From contig NZ_GL636091.1 in NCBI RefSeq assembly GCF_000186465.1, forward strand, positions 662,152 through 726,151: 64,000 nt of DNA, written 5' to 3'. This document shows positions 47,195 to 56,799 of this stretch, in pieces. The stretch is from Streptococcus australis ATCC 700641. GTDB taxonomy: Bacteria; Bacillota; Bacilli; Lactobacillales; Streptococcaceae. The notes under the pieces were generated by a model. The model was not told where the DNA came from, searched no databases, and worked only from the letters and a program-made list of their open reading frames with translations. The number at the start of each line of letters is the position of its first letter. Positions within the stretch are counted from its first letter, which is position 1. The translations under genes were made by a program, and so were the position numbers.

Positions 47195-47226
47195 GGAGGC
47201 TCAGACCAAAATCAGCCTCCTTTTCT
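47195..47226 (+). terminator. Hairpin in front of mutS2
   Basis: GGAGGCT and AGCCTCC form a stem followed by TTTT. It ends 14 bases before the mutS2 start, so it may be either the cvpA terminator or a control element in the mutS2 leader. Confidence 0.55.
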
Positions 47227-47239
47227 GTTGTGGAGAAAC

Positions 47240-49576
47240 ATGAATCAAAAAATTCTCGAAACCTTAGAGTTTCAAAAAGTCAAAAACTTAGTAGAGCCCT
47301 ATTTGCAAACGGAGCAGGGCGAAGTGGAGTTGCAGGAATTAGCCCCGCTTGCAAAAAAAGAAGCAATTGAAACCGCCTTTCTTGAGATGGCGGATATGGC
47401 TCAGATATTTGTGGAGCATCCGCACTTTAGCGTGCCCACCATCCAAGAAATTCGTCCGGTGACCAAACGTTTAGAATTAGAAACATCGCTCAATATTGAT
47501 GAATTGTTAGCGGTGAAGAAAGTCCTGCGCGTGACTCATGAATTGCGAAATTTTTATGATGAATTAGAAAATGTCCGCTTGGAAAAACTGGATCGAATTT
47601 TTGAAAATCTAGTCGATCTTCCACAGTTGCAGGGAAGTTTACATGCCATTAATGAGGCTGGATTTATCGAAAATTTTGCCAGCGAAACTTTGGCTAAAAT
47701 CCGTCGACGGATTCAAGAGAATGAACACCAAGTGCGAGACATTCTGCAAGAATTGTTGAAGAGCAAGTCCGAAATGCTGGCTGATCAGGTCGTAGCTAGT
47801 CGGAATGGACGAAATGTTTTGCCAGTCAAAAACACTTACCGCAATCGGATTGCCGGTGTAGTTCACGATATTTCTACTAGTGGGAATACTGTCTATATCG
47901 AACCTCGAGCAGTCGTCAATCTCAATGAAGAGATTGCGAACCATCGTGCGGATGAACGCTTCGAGATGCTCCGGATCTTGGAAGAAATTTCAAATCTCCT
48001 TCGGCCTCATGCGGGGGAAATCCGGAACAATGCTTGGCTGATCGGTCATATTGACCTCGTTCGTGCCAAACATCGCTTTTTACAGGATCGAAAAGGGACC
48101 ATTCCAGCCTTGTCAGCTCAAGGGGAGATTCAGCTGCTGCAGGTTCGTCATCCCTTGATCGAGAAGGCTGTTCCCAATGATATCCACTTTGGCAAAGACC
48201 TCACAGAGATTGTGATTACAGGGCCGAATACGGGTGGGAAGACCATCATGCTGAAGACCCTAGGACTAGCCCAATTAATGGCCCAGTCGGGGTTGCCAAT
48301 CCTAGCAGATACTGGGAGTAAGGTAGCTGTCTTCACGCAAATCTTCTCTGATATTGGGGATGAGCAGTCGATCGAGCAGAGCCTATCTACCTTCTCCAGT
48401 CACATGACCAATATTGTCTCTATTTTGGAGCAGGTCGATGAGGAATCCTTGGTCTTGCTAGATGAGTTGGGAGCTGGAACGGATCCCCAAGAAGGGGCTT
48501 CACTAGCGATTGCCATTCTAGAAGATCTCCGCTTACGAGGGATCAAGACCATGGCAACCACCCACTATCCAGAACTTAAGGCCTATGGGATTGAAACCCT
48601 TGGTGTTCAAAATGCCAGCATGGAATTTGATACGGACAGCTTGCGTCCGACCTATCGGTTTATGCAGGGGGTACCAGGACGTTCTAATGCCTTTGAGATC
48701 GCTCGTCGTCTAGGCTTATCAGAAGTGATCGTTCGTCAAGCGCAGGGGATGACCAATCAAGATCGGGATGTCAACCGCATCATTGAAAAGTTGGAAGCTC
48801 AGACCCTAGAAAGTCGCAAACGCCTCGACTCCATCCGAGATGTCGAACAGGAAAATCTAAAATTCAACCGTGTCCTCAAGAAATTGTATAATGAGTTGAC
48901 CAGGGAGCGGGAGACAGAGCTTAACAAGGCGCGTAAAGAAGCGCAAGAAATTGTAGATCTGGCTCTAGCAGAAAGCGACCAGATCTTACAAGGTCTCCAT
49001 GCCAAATCACAACTCAAGCCCCATGAAATTATTGAGGCTAAGTCTCAGTTGAAGAAATTATCTCCAGAAACGGTCGACCTATCAAAGAACAAGGTCTTGA
49101 AACAGGCCAAGAAAGCCCGAGCTCCAAAAGTAGGAGACGAGATCTTGGTCATCAGCTATGGGCAAAGAGGAAGTCTTACCAAGCAGCTCAAAGATGGTCG
49201 TTGGGAAGCCCAAGTGGGACTAATCAAGATGACCTTGGAAGAAAAAGAATTTAATCTTCTAAAAGCTGAAAAAGATGCTTCACAACCGAAAAAGCGCCAG
49301 GTTCACGTGGTCAAACGGTCCAACGTCAACGGTCCTCGGGCTCGCTTGGACCTTCGTGGTAAAAGGTATGAGGAAGCCATGGAAGAATTGGACAGCTTTA
49401 TCGACCAAGCGCTTCTCAACAATATGGCCCAAGTCGATATCATCCACGGCATTGGAACAGGGGTCATCCGGGAAGGGGTCACCAAGTACCTTCGTCGCAA
49501 TAAGCATGTCAAAAGCTTTGAATACGCTCCTCAAAATGCAGGAGGAAGTGGAGCAACAATTGTTACCTTTAAATAA
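47240..49576 (+). CDS. mutS2: Endonuclease MutS2
   Basis: A 778-residue MutS-like ATPase. The start is ATG 47240 ([14 protein letters not shown]), preceded by GGAG. The ATPase shows Walker [15 protein letters not shown], Walker [16 protein letters not shown] and the ATTHYPELK motif. A coiled coil follows. The C-terminal Smr domain carries [20 protein letters not shown] and [14 protein letters not shown]. MutS2 lacks the mismatch-binding domain. In Firmicutes it has been linked both to suppression of recombination and to rescue of collided ribosomes. An intrinsic terminator follows. Confidence 0.97.
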   Translation: MNQKILETLEFQKVKNLVEPYLQTEQGEVELQELAPLAKKEAIETAFLEMADMAQIFVEHPHFSVPTIQEIRPVTKRLELETSLNIDELLAVKKVLRVTHELRNFYDELENVRLEKLDRIFENLVDLPQLQGSLHAINEAGFIENFASETLAKIRRRIQENEHQVRDILQELLKSKSEMLADQVVASRNGRNVLPVKNTYRNRIAGVVHDISTSGNTVYIEPRAVVNLNEEIANHRADERFEMLRILEEISNLLRPHAGEIRNNAWLIGHIDLVRAKHRFLQDRKGTIPALSAQGEIQLLQVRHPLIEKAVPNDIHFGKDLTEIVITGPNTGGKTIMLKTLGLAQLMAQSGLPILADTGSKVAVFTQIFSDIGDEQSIEQSLSTFSSHMTNIVSILEQVDEESLVLLDELGAGTDPQEGASLAIAILEDLRLRGIKTMATTHYPELKAYGIETLGVQNASMEFDTDSLRPTYRFMQGVPGRSNAFEIARRLGLSEVIVRQAQGMTNQDRDVNRIIEKLEAQTLESRKRLDSIRDVEQENLKFNRVLKKLYNELTRERETELNKARKEAQEIVDLALAESDQILQGLHAKSQLKPHEIIEAKSQLKKLSPETVDLSKNKVLKQAKKARAPKVGDEILVISYGQRGSLTKQLKDGRWEAQVGLIKMTLEEKEFNLLKAEKDASQPKKRQVHVVKRSNVNGPRARLDLRGKRYEEAMEELDSFIDQALLNNMAQVDIIHGIGTGVIREGVTKYLRRNKHVKSFEYAPQNAGGSGATIVTFK

Positions 49577-49590
49577 GCAAAGAGTCAGTC

Positions 49591-49618
49591 GTGCCTTTTA
49601 ATCAGGCACGCTTTTTGC
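49591..49618 (+). terminator. Terminator of mutS2
   Basis: CGTGCC and GGCACG pair around a nine-base loop, followed by CTTTTT. The next promoter's -10 starts immediately after it. Confidence 0.88.
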
Positions 49619-49625
49619 TATAATA
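49617..49625 (+). promoter_or_regulatory. Extended -10 promoter of the C69 dipeptidase gene
   Basis: TGCTATAAT, an extended consensus -10, lies 32 bases before the start codon and abuts the T-run of the mutS2 terminator. Confidence 0.65.
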
Positions 49626-49656
49626 CAGTCAGTTTAAACGGAAAGAAGGAAAGTTT

Positions 49657-51075
49657 ATGACCCCTAATCGTTCGTCCGATTCTTGCACCACCATACTCGT
49701 CGGAAAAGGTGCTAGCTATGATGGTTCAACCATTGTAGCTCGCACAGAAGACTCTCAAAACGGAGTGTTTACCCCTAAGAAATTTATCGTTGTTCAGCCA
49801 GAGGATCAACCCCGTCATTATCGGTCAGTCCTATCTCCTTTTGAGATAGATCTGCCTGATAACCCTGTTCGTTACACAGCTGTTCCAGATGCTATTCCTA
49901 AGGATGGTATCTGGGGAGAAGCGGGTATCAATCACTATAATGTGGCCATGAGTGAAACAGAAACCATTACGACCAATAGCCGAGTCTTGGGAGCGGATCC
50001 TCTGGTGGAAAGTGGCATCGGGGAGGAAGACATGCTGACCTTGGTCCTTCCTTATGTCCAGACTGCCCGGGAAGGTGTTCTTCGTTTGGGGAAACTCCTT
50101 GAGGAATACGGCACCTATGAGTCTAATGGGGTGGCTATCAGCGATGTCAATGAAATCTGGTGGTTGGAAACCATCGGAGGTCATCACTGGATGGCCCGCC
50201 GTGTACCTGACGATGCCTATGTGACCAATCCCAATCAATTGGGAAGTGATCGCTTTGAGTTTGATCGCCCGGAAGAATTTTTATGTGACCCAGACTTGAA
50301 AGATTTTGTGGAACGGCATCACTTGGCCTTGGATTTTGACGGTTCCTCCTTTAACCCTCGTTATGCTTTTGGGAGCCAGCGAGACAAGGACCGCCATTAC
50401 AACACACCACGTGCTTGGGATATTCAACGGTTCCTCAACCCAGAAGTGGAGCAAGATCCTCGTTCCTTCTTTCTTCCTTGGTGTCAAAAACCTTATCGCA
50501 AGATTACGATTGAAGATGTCAAATATGTCCTCAGCAGTCACTACCAGGATTCAGCCTATGATCCTTATGGTTCAGAAGGAGATAGTCATAGTCGTCGGAC
50601 CTTCCGTACCATTGGTATTAACCGAACTAGCCAGACGGCCATTCTTCAATTGCGGCCAAATCGTCCTCAAGAGACAACCGGGATTCAATGGCTTTGCTAT
50701 GGGTCTATGCCCTTCAATACAGCTGTTCCTTTCTTTACCCAGGTAGATAAAACCCCGGATTATTTTGCCAATACGACAGAAAAGGTGACAACGGATTCCT
50801 TCTATTGGACCAATCGGATCATTGCTGGTCTGGCAGATGCCCACTATAGTCATCATGTTGGAGATTTAGAAGATTACCAAGAAAGCACTATGTCCCTTGG
50901 GCATGCTCGGATTGGACGAGTGGATCAAGCCTTGGCAGCAGGACAAACTGTTGACTTCGAAAGAGAAAATCAGGAAATGAGTGATCAGATTCAAGAAGCG
51001 ACGGATCGCTTATTGGATAAGATCTTGTTGGATGCTAGCAACCTGATGACCAACCATTTTTCTTTGAGTGATTAG
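49657..51075 (+). CDS. C69-family dipeptidase (PepD/PepDA type)
   Basis: A 472-residue N-terminal nucleophile hydrolase. The expected nucleophile is Cys10 in [14 protein letters not shown], so autoproteolytic removal of the nine residues before it is likely. The following [15 protein letters not shown] and [18 protein letters not shown] are family features, as are the later [10 protein letters not shown] and [19 protein letters not shown]. These enzymes hydrolyse a broad range of dipeptides, usually in the cytoplasm, and there is no signal peptide here. GGAAAG precedes the ATG. Confidence 0.92.
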   Translation: MTPNRSSDSCTTILVGKGASYDGSTIVARTEDSQNGVFTPKKFIVVQPEDQPRHYRSVLSPFEIDLPDNPVRYTAVPDAIPKDGIWGEAGINHYNVAMSETETITTNSRVLGADPLVESGIGEEDMLTLVLPYVQTAREGVLRLGKLLEEYGTYESNGVAISDVNEIWWLETIGGHHWMARRVPDDAYVTNPNQLGSDRFEFDRPEEFLCDPDLKDFVERHHLALDFDGSSFNPRYAFGSQRDKDRHYNTPRAWDIQRFLNPEVEQDPRSFFLPWCQKPYRKITIEDVKYVLSSHYQDSAYDPYGSEGDSHSRRTFRTIGINRTSQTAILQLRPNRPQETTGIQWLCYGSMPFNTAVPFFTQVDKTPDYFANTTEKVTTDSFYWTNRIIAGLADAHYSHHVGDLEDYQESTMSLGHARIGRVDQALAAGQTVDFERENQEMSDQIQEATDRLLDKILLDASNLMTNHFSLSD

Positions 51076-51116
51076 TTGGGCTAAGTTGTGCTATTTCATG
51101 ATGGTTTCTGAAAATA

Positions 51117-51145
51117 TTGACCTTCTTTTCAAATTATGCTAAAAT
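51117..51145 (+). promoter_or_regulatory. Promoter of the glycine riboswitch - AGCS unit
   Basis: TTGACC (51117-51122), 17 bases, then TAAAAT (51140-51145) preceded by TGC. Confidence 0.7.
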
Positions 51146-51164
51146 AGAACAAATTGAACATCAT

Positions 51165-51300
51165 ACCGGATGAAGTTTTTCAGAAGTAGGGCCTTCCTAT
51201 GACTGTGAAATGGACGGAACTCTGGAGAGACCGTAAAGGCACCGAAGGGGCAAGGTAGAGCATTCTACTCAAACTCTCAGGTAAAAGGACAGAGCAAAAG
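51165..51300 (+). promoter_or_regulatory. Glycine riboswitch
   Basis: The region 51210-51295 has the conserved glycine-aptamer words in order: GGACGGAACTCTGGAGAG, GGCACCGAAGGGGCAAG, and AAACTCTCAGGTAAAAGGAC followed by AGAG. Only one complete aptamer is seen. The 45 bases before it could form the short ghost aptamer of single-aptamer types. A terminator-like hairpin stands 40 bases downstream and an AGCS symporter gene follows, as known for streptococcal glycine switches. Confidence 0.93.
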
Positions 51301-51333
51301 ATAGAAGCCTTTTTGGTTTTTATTTGGAGCACC

Positions 51334-51368
51334 AGAGTACATGTTTGACATGTACTCTTTCTTTTTCT
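51334..51368 (+). terminator. Riboswitch expression-platform hairpin
   Basis: AGAGTACATG and CATGTACTCT form a 10-bp stem with a TTTGA loop followed by TTCTTTTT. It lies between the glycine aptamer and the transporter gene, so it is the likely terminator that ligand binding controls. Confidence 0.85.
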
Positions 51369-51445
51369 CTTTGGATGATGTGGAGGAAGTGGATGGCTAT
51401 CCCTTTCTAAAGTTAGACAAATGATAAAAGGAGAAATAGATAAGG

Positions 51446-52786
51446 ATGACAGATTGGCTAGTATTTTTTAAACAAGTAGATAATGTGGTCTGGGGGGCTC
51501 CCCTTTTGATCCTCTTGGTGGGGACTGGGATTTATCTGAGCTTCCGCTTGGGCTTGCTTCAAGTTTTTCGTTTGCCTCAGGCCTTTCGGCTCATTTTTGA
51601 AGAAGATCAAGGAGAAGGGGATATCTCTAGCTTCGGAGCCTTGGCAACAGCCTTGGCGGCAACAGTTGGGACAGGAAATATTGTCGGAGTAGCGACAGCT
51701 ATTCAAACAGGAGGTCCGGGTGCCCTCTTTTGGATGTGGATGGCGGCCTTCTTTGGGATGGCGACCAAGTATGCAGAAGGTTTGTTGGCCATTCGCTACC
51801 GGACCAAGGATGACAATGGTCACATTTCTGGTGGTCCGATGTACTATATCCTTCATGGGATGGGTGAAAAATGGCGCCCCCTTGCCATCTTCTTTGCCCT
51901 GGCAGGTGTCTTGGTGGCTCTCTTTGGGATTGGAACCATGACCCAGGTGAATGCCATTACGGGCGCTTTGAAGACTAGTTTTCAACTTTCTCCTCAAGTC
52001 GCTAGTCTGGTCATTGCAGGAATCGTATCGGCTGTCATATTTGGGGGAATTCATTGGATTTCCAAGGTTTCCGAAAAGGTGGTTCCTTTTATGGCTGCAG
52101 CCTATATCTTTGCGACAGTTTATATTATTGTCTTGAATATGGACCAAGTGCCGACCGTTCTATCCCAAGTTTTCCAAGGTGCTTTTACAGGAACCGCGGC
52201 TATCGGTGGTTTTTCTGGAGCCTTGGTGAAAGAGGCTATTCAAAAAGGGGTGGCGCGTGGAGTTTTCTCCAATGAGTCAGGACTGGGATCTGCGCCGATT
52301 GCAGCAGCGGCAGCAAAAACGGAAGAGCCAGTGGAGCAAGGTTTGATTTCTATGACCGGGACCTTCATCGATACCATAATTATTTGTAGCCTAACTGGTC
52401 TAGCTATTTTAGTGTCTGGCCAGTGGACAACAGTGGGGCAAGTTGGGAGTGATTTGACCCAACAGGTCTTTATCTCGACCTTTGGCCACATCGGTGGGAT
52501 CATTCTGACCCTTTGTTTGGTCTTGTTTGCGACGACGACCATTTTGGGTTGGTCTTATTATGGTGAACGCTGTGTCGAATTTTTGGCGGGTGTCAAACTG
52601 ATTCCCTATTACCGTCTTCTGTTTATCCTGATGGTGGGGGTAGGAGGCTTTCTTCAGTTGGAGTTGGTCTGGATCATTGCCGATATTGTGAATGGACTGA
52701 TGGCCTTGCCGAACCTCATCGCCTTGTTAGCCTTATCACCTGTGATTATAAAGGAAAGCAAACGGTATTTTAAGAAAAAGAAATAG
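51446..52786 (+). CDS. Alanine/glycine:cation symporter (AGCS) family protein
   Basis: A 446-residue sodium-coupled amino acid importer with about ten membrane segments. Family features include the N-terminal WGAPLLILLVGTGIYLSFRL, the signature GALATALAATVGTGNIVGVA, SGGPMYYI and FSNESGLGSAPIAAAAAKT. Members take up alanine or glycine. The glycine riboswitch in its leader suggests glycine as physiological substrate, with the switch tuning import to the pool. GGAG lies well upstream; spacing to the ATG is ordinary. Confidence 0.94.
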   Translation: MTDWLVFFKQVDNVVWGAPLLILLVGTGIYLSFRLGLLQVFRLPQAFRLIFEEDQGEGDISSFGALATALAATVGTGNIVGVATAIQTGGPGALFWMWMAAFFGMATKYAEGLLAIRYRTKDDNGHISGGPMYYILHGMGEKWRPLAIFFALAGVLVALFGIGTMTQVNAITGALKTSFQLSPQVASLVIAGIVSAVIFGGIHWISKVSEKVVPFMAAAYIFATVYIIVLNMDQVPTVLSQVFQGAFTGTAAIGGFSGALVKEAIQKGVARGVFSNESGLGSAPIAAAAAKTEEPVEQGLISMTGTFIDTIIICSLTGLAILVSGQWTTVGQVGSDLTQQVFISTFGHIGGIILTLCLVLFATTTILGWSYYGERCVEFLAGVKLIPYYRLLFILMVGVGGFLQLELVWIIADIVNGLMALPNLIALLALSPVIIKESKRYFKKKK

Positions 52787-52812
52787 ACCAGATCTTGTGA
52801 TATGGTCTTTCT
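52785..52812. terminator. Hairpin between the AGCS and sstT genes
   Basis: AGACCA and TGGTCT pair around a 12-base loop and T residues follow. The stem is short, so this is a weak convergent terminator. Confidence 0.5.
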
Positions 52813-52815
52813 GGC

Positions 52816-54033
52816 TTAATAGCGTTCTTCTTTGGGCCAATCTTTCATTTCAGAAATAGCTGTAAAGAGGACATCTGTTGATGAGTTGAGAGCTGTTTCA
52901 CAAGAATCTTGGATGACACCAATAATGAAGCCCACGCTGACTACTTGCATAGCAATATCATTGTCGATACCAAAGAGGCTGCAGGCGACAGGAATCAAGA
53001 GGAGGGAGCCACCAGCTACTCCAGAAGCCCCACAGGCTGAAACAGCTGCAACGATACTGAGGACCAGGGCAGTCCCAAAATCGACCTGAATGCCTAAGGT
53101 ATTGACAGCAGCTAGGGTCAAGGTATTAATGGTAACGGCAGCTCCGGCCATATTAATAGTAGATCCTAGAGGGATAGAGACCGAGTAAGTATCAGGGTTG
53201 AGACCTAGCTCCTTACAAAGTTTAATATTGACAGGGATGTTAGCAGCAGAGCTTCTAGTAAAGAAGGCAGTCAATCCACTCACTCGTAGACATTTGAAGA
53301 CGAGCGGATAAGGATTTTTGCGAATCATGATGTAGACAAAAATCGGGTTGATGACTAGAGCAACGAAGAACATGGTGCCAACCAAGAGAAGTAAGAGGAG
53401 CCCATAGCTCTTGAGTCCATCAAAGCCTTGTCCTGCGATGGTGGTATAGACTAAGCCTAGAATTCCAAATGGAGCTAGGTTAATAATCCATTCGACAATC
53501 TTGGAAGTAATATCCGCTAGGGTTTGAAGGAGGTCCTTACTGTGCTCACTAGCTTCTCTCATAGCAACACCAAAGACTACGGCCCAGGATAAAATCCCGA
53601 TATAATTAGCCTGGATAAGGGCATTGAGGGGATTGTCCACGATTTTTAAAAGAAGGTTGCTGATAACTTCCCCTAGTCCATCGGGAGAAGTTCCTTCAGC
53701 ACTAGTTCCCGTTAAAGAAATGGTAATAGGAAATAGATAGTTCACCAGGACTGCTACCAGGGCTGCCGCAAAAGTTCCCAATAGATACAAAATGATGACT
53801 GATTTCATATTGGTTTGGGTTCCCTTTTGGTGCTGGGAGAGGGCGTTAGCGACAAGTGCGAAGACTAAAAGAGGAGCAATTGCCCGCAAGCCTCCTACAA
53901 AGATTTCCCCTAATAGACCAATTGCAGATGCTTGAGGAAGAAGCAGAGCTAAGAGAGCTCCAACGAAGATTCCGATTGCAATCCGCTTCATAAGGTTGGT
54001 TTTATTCCAAGTTTGAATGAATCGTTTGACCAT
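52816..54033 (-). CDS. sstT: Serine/threonine transporter SstT
   Basis: A sodium-coupled importer of the dicarboxylate/amino acid:cation symporter family. The start is ATG 54033 ([21 protein letters not shown]), which has GGAGG five bases upstream; the in-frame extension to 54093 lacks support. The 405 residues include the characteristic [19 protein letters not shown] serine-rich loop (here [11 protein letters not shown]), [16 protein letters not shown] in TM7 and [19 protein letters not shown]. It runs convergently to the AGCS transporter gene. Confidence 0.94.
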   Translation of the reverse strand: MVKRFIQTWNKTNLMKRIAIGIFVGALLALLLPQASAIGLLGEIFVGGLRAIAPLLVFALVANALSQHQKGTQTNMKSVIILYLLGTFAAALVAVLVNYLFPITISLTGTSAEGTSPDGLGEVISNLLLKIVDNPLNALIQANYIGILSWAVVFGVAMREASEHSKDLLQTLADITSKIVEWIINLAPFGILGLVYTTIAGQGFDGLKSYGLLLLLLVGTMFFVALVINPIFVYIMIRKNPYPLVFKCLRVSGLTAFFTRSSAANIPVNIKLCKELGLNPDTYSVSIPLGSTINMAGAAVTINTLTLAAVNTLGIQVDFGTALVLSIVAAVSACGASGVAGGSLLLIPVACSLFGIDNDIAMQVVSVGFIIGVIQDSCETALNSSTDVLFTAISEMKDWPKEERY

Positions 54034-54135
54034 AAGGACCTCCTTTATTGAAAGTTTACCGTCCATTATACGATAGATAAGTCTGAAAATCAAGGTGAGC
54101 CTAAGAGGAGGTTACTGGTTCTGTAGCCTAAAATC

Positions 54136-54144
54136 TGATATAAT
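54136..54144 (+). promoter_or_regulatory. Extended -10 promoter of mscS
   Basis: TGATATAAT is a perfect extended -10 about 40 bases before the start codon. Confidence 0.6.
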
Positions 54145-54184
54145 CAAACCATTAGAAAAAGAGAGAAGGAGATTGATAGAAGGT

Positions 54185-55036
54185 ATGAAGAATATTTTTT
54201 CCCGCTATGTCAGTCAATTTGATTGGACCAAGATCATGGATGAGTTGGTTTCGAAATTGATTTCCTTAGCTATTTTATTTATTTTATTTTTGCTTGCCAA
54301 AAAACTACTTCGTAGCATGGTGAAACAGATTTTAAAACCATCTCTGAACTATGTTAGACAAGATGACGCTCGGAAGAAAACTATTTTGCGTTTGGTAGAA
54401 AGTCTGTTAACTTACTGCCTTTATTTCATCCTCATTTACTGGATTCTTTCCATCCTCGGCTTGCCAGTCTCAAGTCTTTTGGCGGGTGCTGGAATTGCAG
54501 GAGTTGCCATTGGGATGGGAGCTCAAGGCTTCTTATCGGATTTGGTCAATGGCTTCTTTATTCTTCTTGAGCGCCAATTGGATGTTGGAGATACGGTGCG
54601 AGTGACCAATGGTCCGATTACCATCGCAGGGACAGTGTCGAGTGTCGGCATTCGGACGACCCAGGTGCGAGATGCAGATGGGACCTTGCATTTTATCCCT
54701 AATCGCAATATTATGGTTGTTAGCAATCTCTCGCGGGGCAACCAGCGCGTTTTAATTGATATGCCGATTTCAGCTCAGACAGATCTGGATAAGATTTATC
54801 AAGTCTTCCAGCAAGTCAACGATGAACAAGCCCAGAAGCATCCAGAAATCTTAGATGGTCCGACGATTTTAGGTCCTCAAATTGAAAAGGGAACAGGCCG
54901 CTATTCCTTCCGTGTGGCCATGATGGTCCAATCGGGAAGCCAAGTGGCCATCTACCATCTTTATTACAAACTCTATCATGATGCCCTCTTACAAAATGGC
55001 ATCGAGATTCCAACCACTTTCTCTGTCACACCTTAA
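54185..55036 (+). CDS. Small-conductance mechanosensitive channel (MscS family)
   Basis: A 283-residue channel that opens on hypo-osmotic shock. The start is ATG 54185 (MKNIFSRYVSQFDWTKIM); an upstream in-frame extension has no ribosome binding site and overlaps the promoter. Three membrane segments are followed by the pore helix LLAGAGIAGVAIGMGAQGFLSD, the conserved small-residue TM3. The beta-domain segment VTNGPITIAGTVSSVGIRTTQVRD and FIPNRNIMVVSNLS come next. The layout is that of a minimal MscS. Confidence 0.93.
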   Translation: MKNIFSRYVSQFDWTKIMDELVSKLISLAILFILFLLAKKLLRSMVKQILKPSLNYVRQDDARKKTILRLVESLLTYCLYFILIYWILSILGLPVSSLLAGAGIAGVAIGMGAQGFLSDLVNGFFILLERQLDVGDTVRVTNGPITIAGTVSSVGIRTTQVRDADGTLHFIPNRNIMVVSNLSRGNQRVLIDMPISAQTDLDKIYQVFQQVNDEQAQKHPEILDGPTILGPQIEKGTGRYSFRVAMMVQSGSQVAIYHLYYKLYHDALLQNGIEIPTTFSVTP

Positions 55037-55063
55037 TAAAAAAAGACCCATGGGTCTTTTTTC
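55037..55063. terminator. Bidirectional terminator between mscS and def
   Basis: AAAAAAGACCCA and TGGGTCTTTTTT form a nearly loop-free palindrome with A and T flanks on either side. Confidence 0.88.
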
Positions 55064-55678
55064 TTATTCTAAAATAAGCATGCCATCTTTGACAGCGAAA
55101 GGATCTTTCGGATTGATCCGATCGTAGAACATTACGCCATTGATGTGGTCGATTTCGTGTTGGACCACAATGGAATTGTAGCCTTTGAGTTTGATACGGT
55201 GCTTTTCTCCCGTCTTGTCATAGTAGTCTACCGTTACGCGCGCGTGGCGAACTACATAACCAGGAACGTTGCGGTCTACAGAGAGACACCCTTCGCCATC
55301 TCCTAGAGCCGCATCTTGGACTGAGTGGGAGACAATTTTAGGATTGTACATGACTTCTTGGATGGAGTAGGCTTCTTTCGGAGGATTTCCTTCTTCGTCC
55401 TCTGGATTTGGGACGAGGACAGCAATGATGCGTTTAGAAATGTCTAATTGAGGGGCAGCGAGTCCCACTCCTCCTCGAAGACCCAATTTTTCCGCCATGA
55501 CAGGATCCTGTGAATGGTGCAAGAACTGCATCATTTTTTCCCCAAGAATAATCTCTTGATCCGACAGTGGAAAAGTGACCTCTTCTGCGATAGCTCGTAA
55601 AGTCGGATGGCCTTCGCGGATAATATCATTCATATCGATTAGATGGGCAGCTTTTGTAATAGTTTCGATTGCAGACAT
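55064..55678 (-). CDS. def: Peptide deformylase
   Basis: It removes the formyl group from nascent N-terminal methionine. The start is taken at ATG 55678 ([20 protein letters not shown]), giving 204 residues as in pneumococcal Def; a GTG at 55690 directly abuts the ribosome binding site. The three metal motifs are intact: [15 protein letters not shown] with the Cys ligand, and [10 protein letters not shown] with the two His ligands. It is the long type 2 class of Gram-positive bacteria. A single-gene unit. Confidence 0.97.
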   Translation of the reverse strand: MSAIETITKAAHLIDMNDIIREGHPTLRAIAEEVTFPLSDQEIILGEKMMQFLHHSQDPVMAEKLGLRGGVGLAAPQLDISKRIIAVLVPNPEDEEGNPPKEAYSIQEVMYNPKIVSHSVQDAALGDGEGCLSVDRNVPGYVVRHARVTVDYYDKTGEKHRIKLKGYNSIVVQHEIDHINGVMFYDRINPKDPFAVKDGMLILE

Positions 55679-55815
55679 GTTCTCATTCACTCCTTTTTTC
55701 TAGAAACCATCATATCATAATTCCTTCTAGAATGAAAGTTTCCCAATTGATTGAGGGGTGCTAATGGACTAGACGGACTGTAAACTAGAAAAGGAAAGAA
55801 TCCTAGTCTGGTTCA

Positions 55816-55824
55816 TGGTATAAT
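55816..55824 (+). promoter_or_regulatory. Extended -10 promoter of the RsuA-type gene
   Basis: TGGTATAAT is a perfect extended -10, 26 bases before the start codon. Confidence 0.65.
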
Positions 55825-55849
55825 GATAAGAAGAATGAAGGAGGCAAGC

Positions 55850-56578
55850 ATGCGTCTAGATAAATATTTAGTGGACTGTGGAGTGGGAAGCCGGACAGAA
55901 GTCAAGCAAGTCCTTAAGAAAAAAAAGATTCAGGTCAATGGAAAGGTAGAAACCTCTCCCAAGATTCATATTGATCCAGATAAAGATCAAGTGACCTATC
56001 TGGGAGAAAGTTTATTCCATGAAGAGTTTGTTTACTATCTGCTCAATAAACCCAAAGGGGTCATTTCAGCAACGGAAGATGACCACCATCAAACAGTCTT
56101 AGATTTGTTAGATGACACGGCCAGACACAAGGAAGTCTTTCCTGTCGGACGGCTAGATATCGATACCCATGGCTTACTCCTCTTGACTAATAATGGTAAG
56201 TTGGCTCATGCCATGCTCTCGCCTAAGAAACATGTGGACAAGGTCTACCGTGCTCAAGTAGCTGGCATCATGACCCAAGAAGATATCGACCGCTTCAAAG
56301 AAGGAATAGAATTGAAGGATTTCACCACATTGCCAGCGGAATTGGAAATGTTGGAGGTTGATCAAGAAGCTAATAGTTGCTTGGTTCAGATCCGCATCGC
56401 TGAAGGCAAATTCCACCAGGTCAAGCGCATGGTCGCGGCTTGTGGCAAGGAAGTCACCGATCTCGAGCGGATTTCCATGGGGCCATTGAGTCTAGATCCC
56501 GCTCTAAAATTGGGTCAGTGGCGTAGGCTCCAATCCTCTGAATTGGCTTCTTTAGAGGTCTTTGGAATCCCATTATAA
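55850..56578 (+). CDS. 16S rRNA pseudouridine synthase, RsuA family
   Basis: The start is ATG 55850 (MRLDKYLVDCGVGSRTEVKQ), five bases after AAGGAGG, giving 242 residues. Residues 1-60 form an S4 RNA-binding domain. The catalytic Asp lies in VFPVGRLDIDTHGLLLLTN, and the KVYRA and GKFHQVKRM segments complete the RsuA/RluB/RluE fold. In E. coli RsuA modifies U516 of 16S rRNA; the exact target here, 16S or 23S, is inferred. Confidence 0.92.
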   Translation: MRLDKYLVDCGVGSRTEVKQVLKKKKIQVNGKVETSPKIHIDPDKDQVTYLGESLFHEEFVYYLLNKPKGVISATEDDHHQTVLDLLDDTARHKEVFPVGRLDIDTHGLLLLTNNGKLAHAMLSPKKHVDKVYRAQVAGIMTQEDIDRFKEGIELKDFTTLPAELEMLEVDQEANSCLVQIRIAEGKFHQVKRMVAACGKEVTDLERISMGPLSLDPALKLGQWRRLQSSELASLEVFGIPL

Positions 56579-56587
56579 ACAAAGGGA

Positions 56588-56624
56588 AAGCTAGCAAACT
56601 GAGGCAACAGGAGGCTAGTTTTTT
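56588..56624 (+). terminator. Terminator of the RsuA-type gene
   Basis: AAGCTAGC and GCTAGTTT pair with one G-U and a large loop, followed by TTTT. Confidence 0.6.
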
Positions 56625-56674
56625 ACTTGTGTCAAAAAAATGAATGTTACGGACAAAAAAATATATAAAATAGC

Positions 56675-56703
56675 TTGTACTATCAAAGCAAATCAATTAT
56701 AAT
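56675..56703 (+). promoter_or_regulatory. Promoter of the Cna-B adhesin gene
   Basis: TTGTAC (56675-56680), 17 bases, then consensus TATAAT (56698-56703). The leader is about 90 bases with AAAGGAG before the ATG. Confidence 0.8.
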
Positions 56704-56799
56704 GAGAAAAGATAGGTTTTGTAAAAATCTGTAATAGGTAATGGTCTTCATTCCTGACTGGACTTATCTAGTAAACGTAAAAAAGGAGAAAAATCGTTT

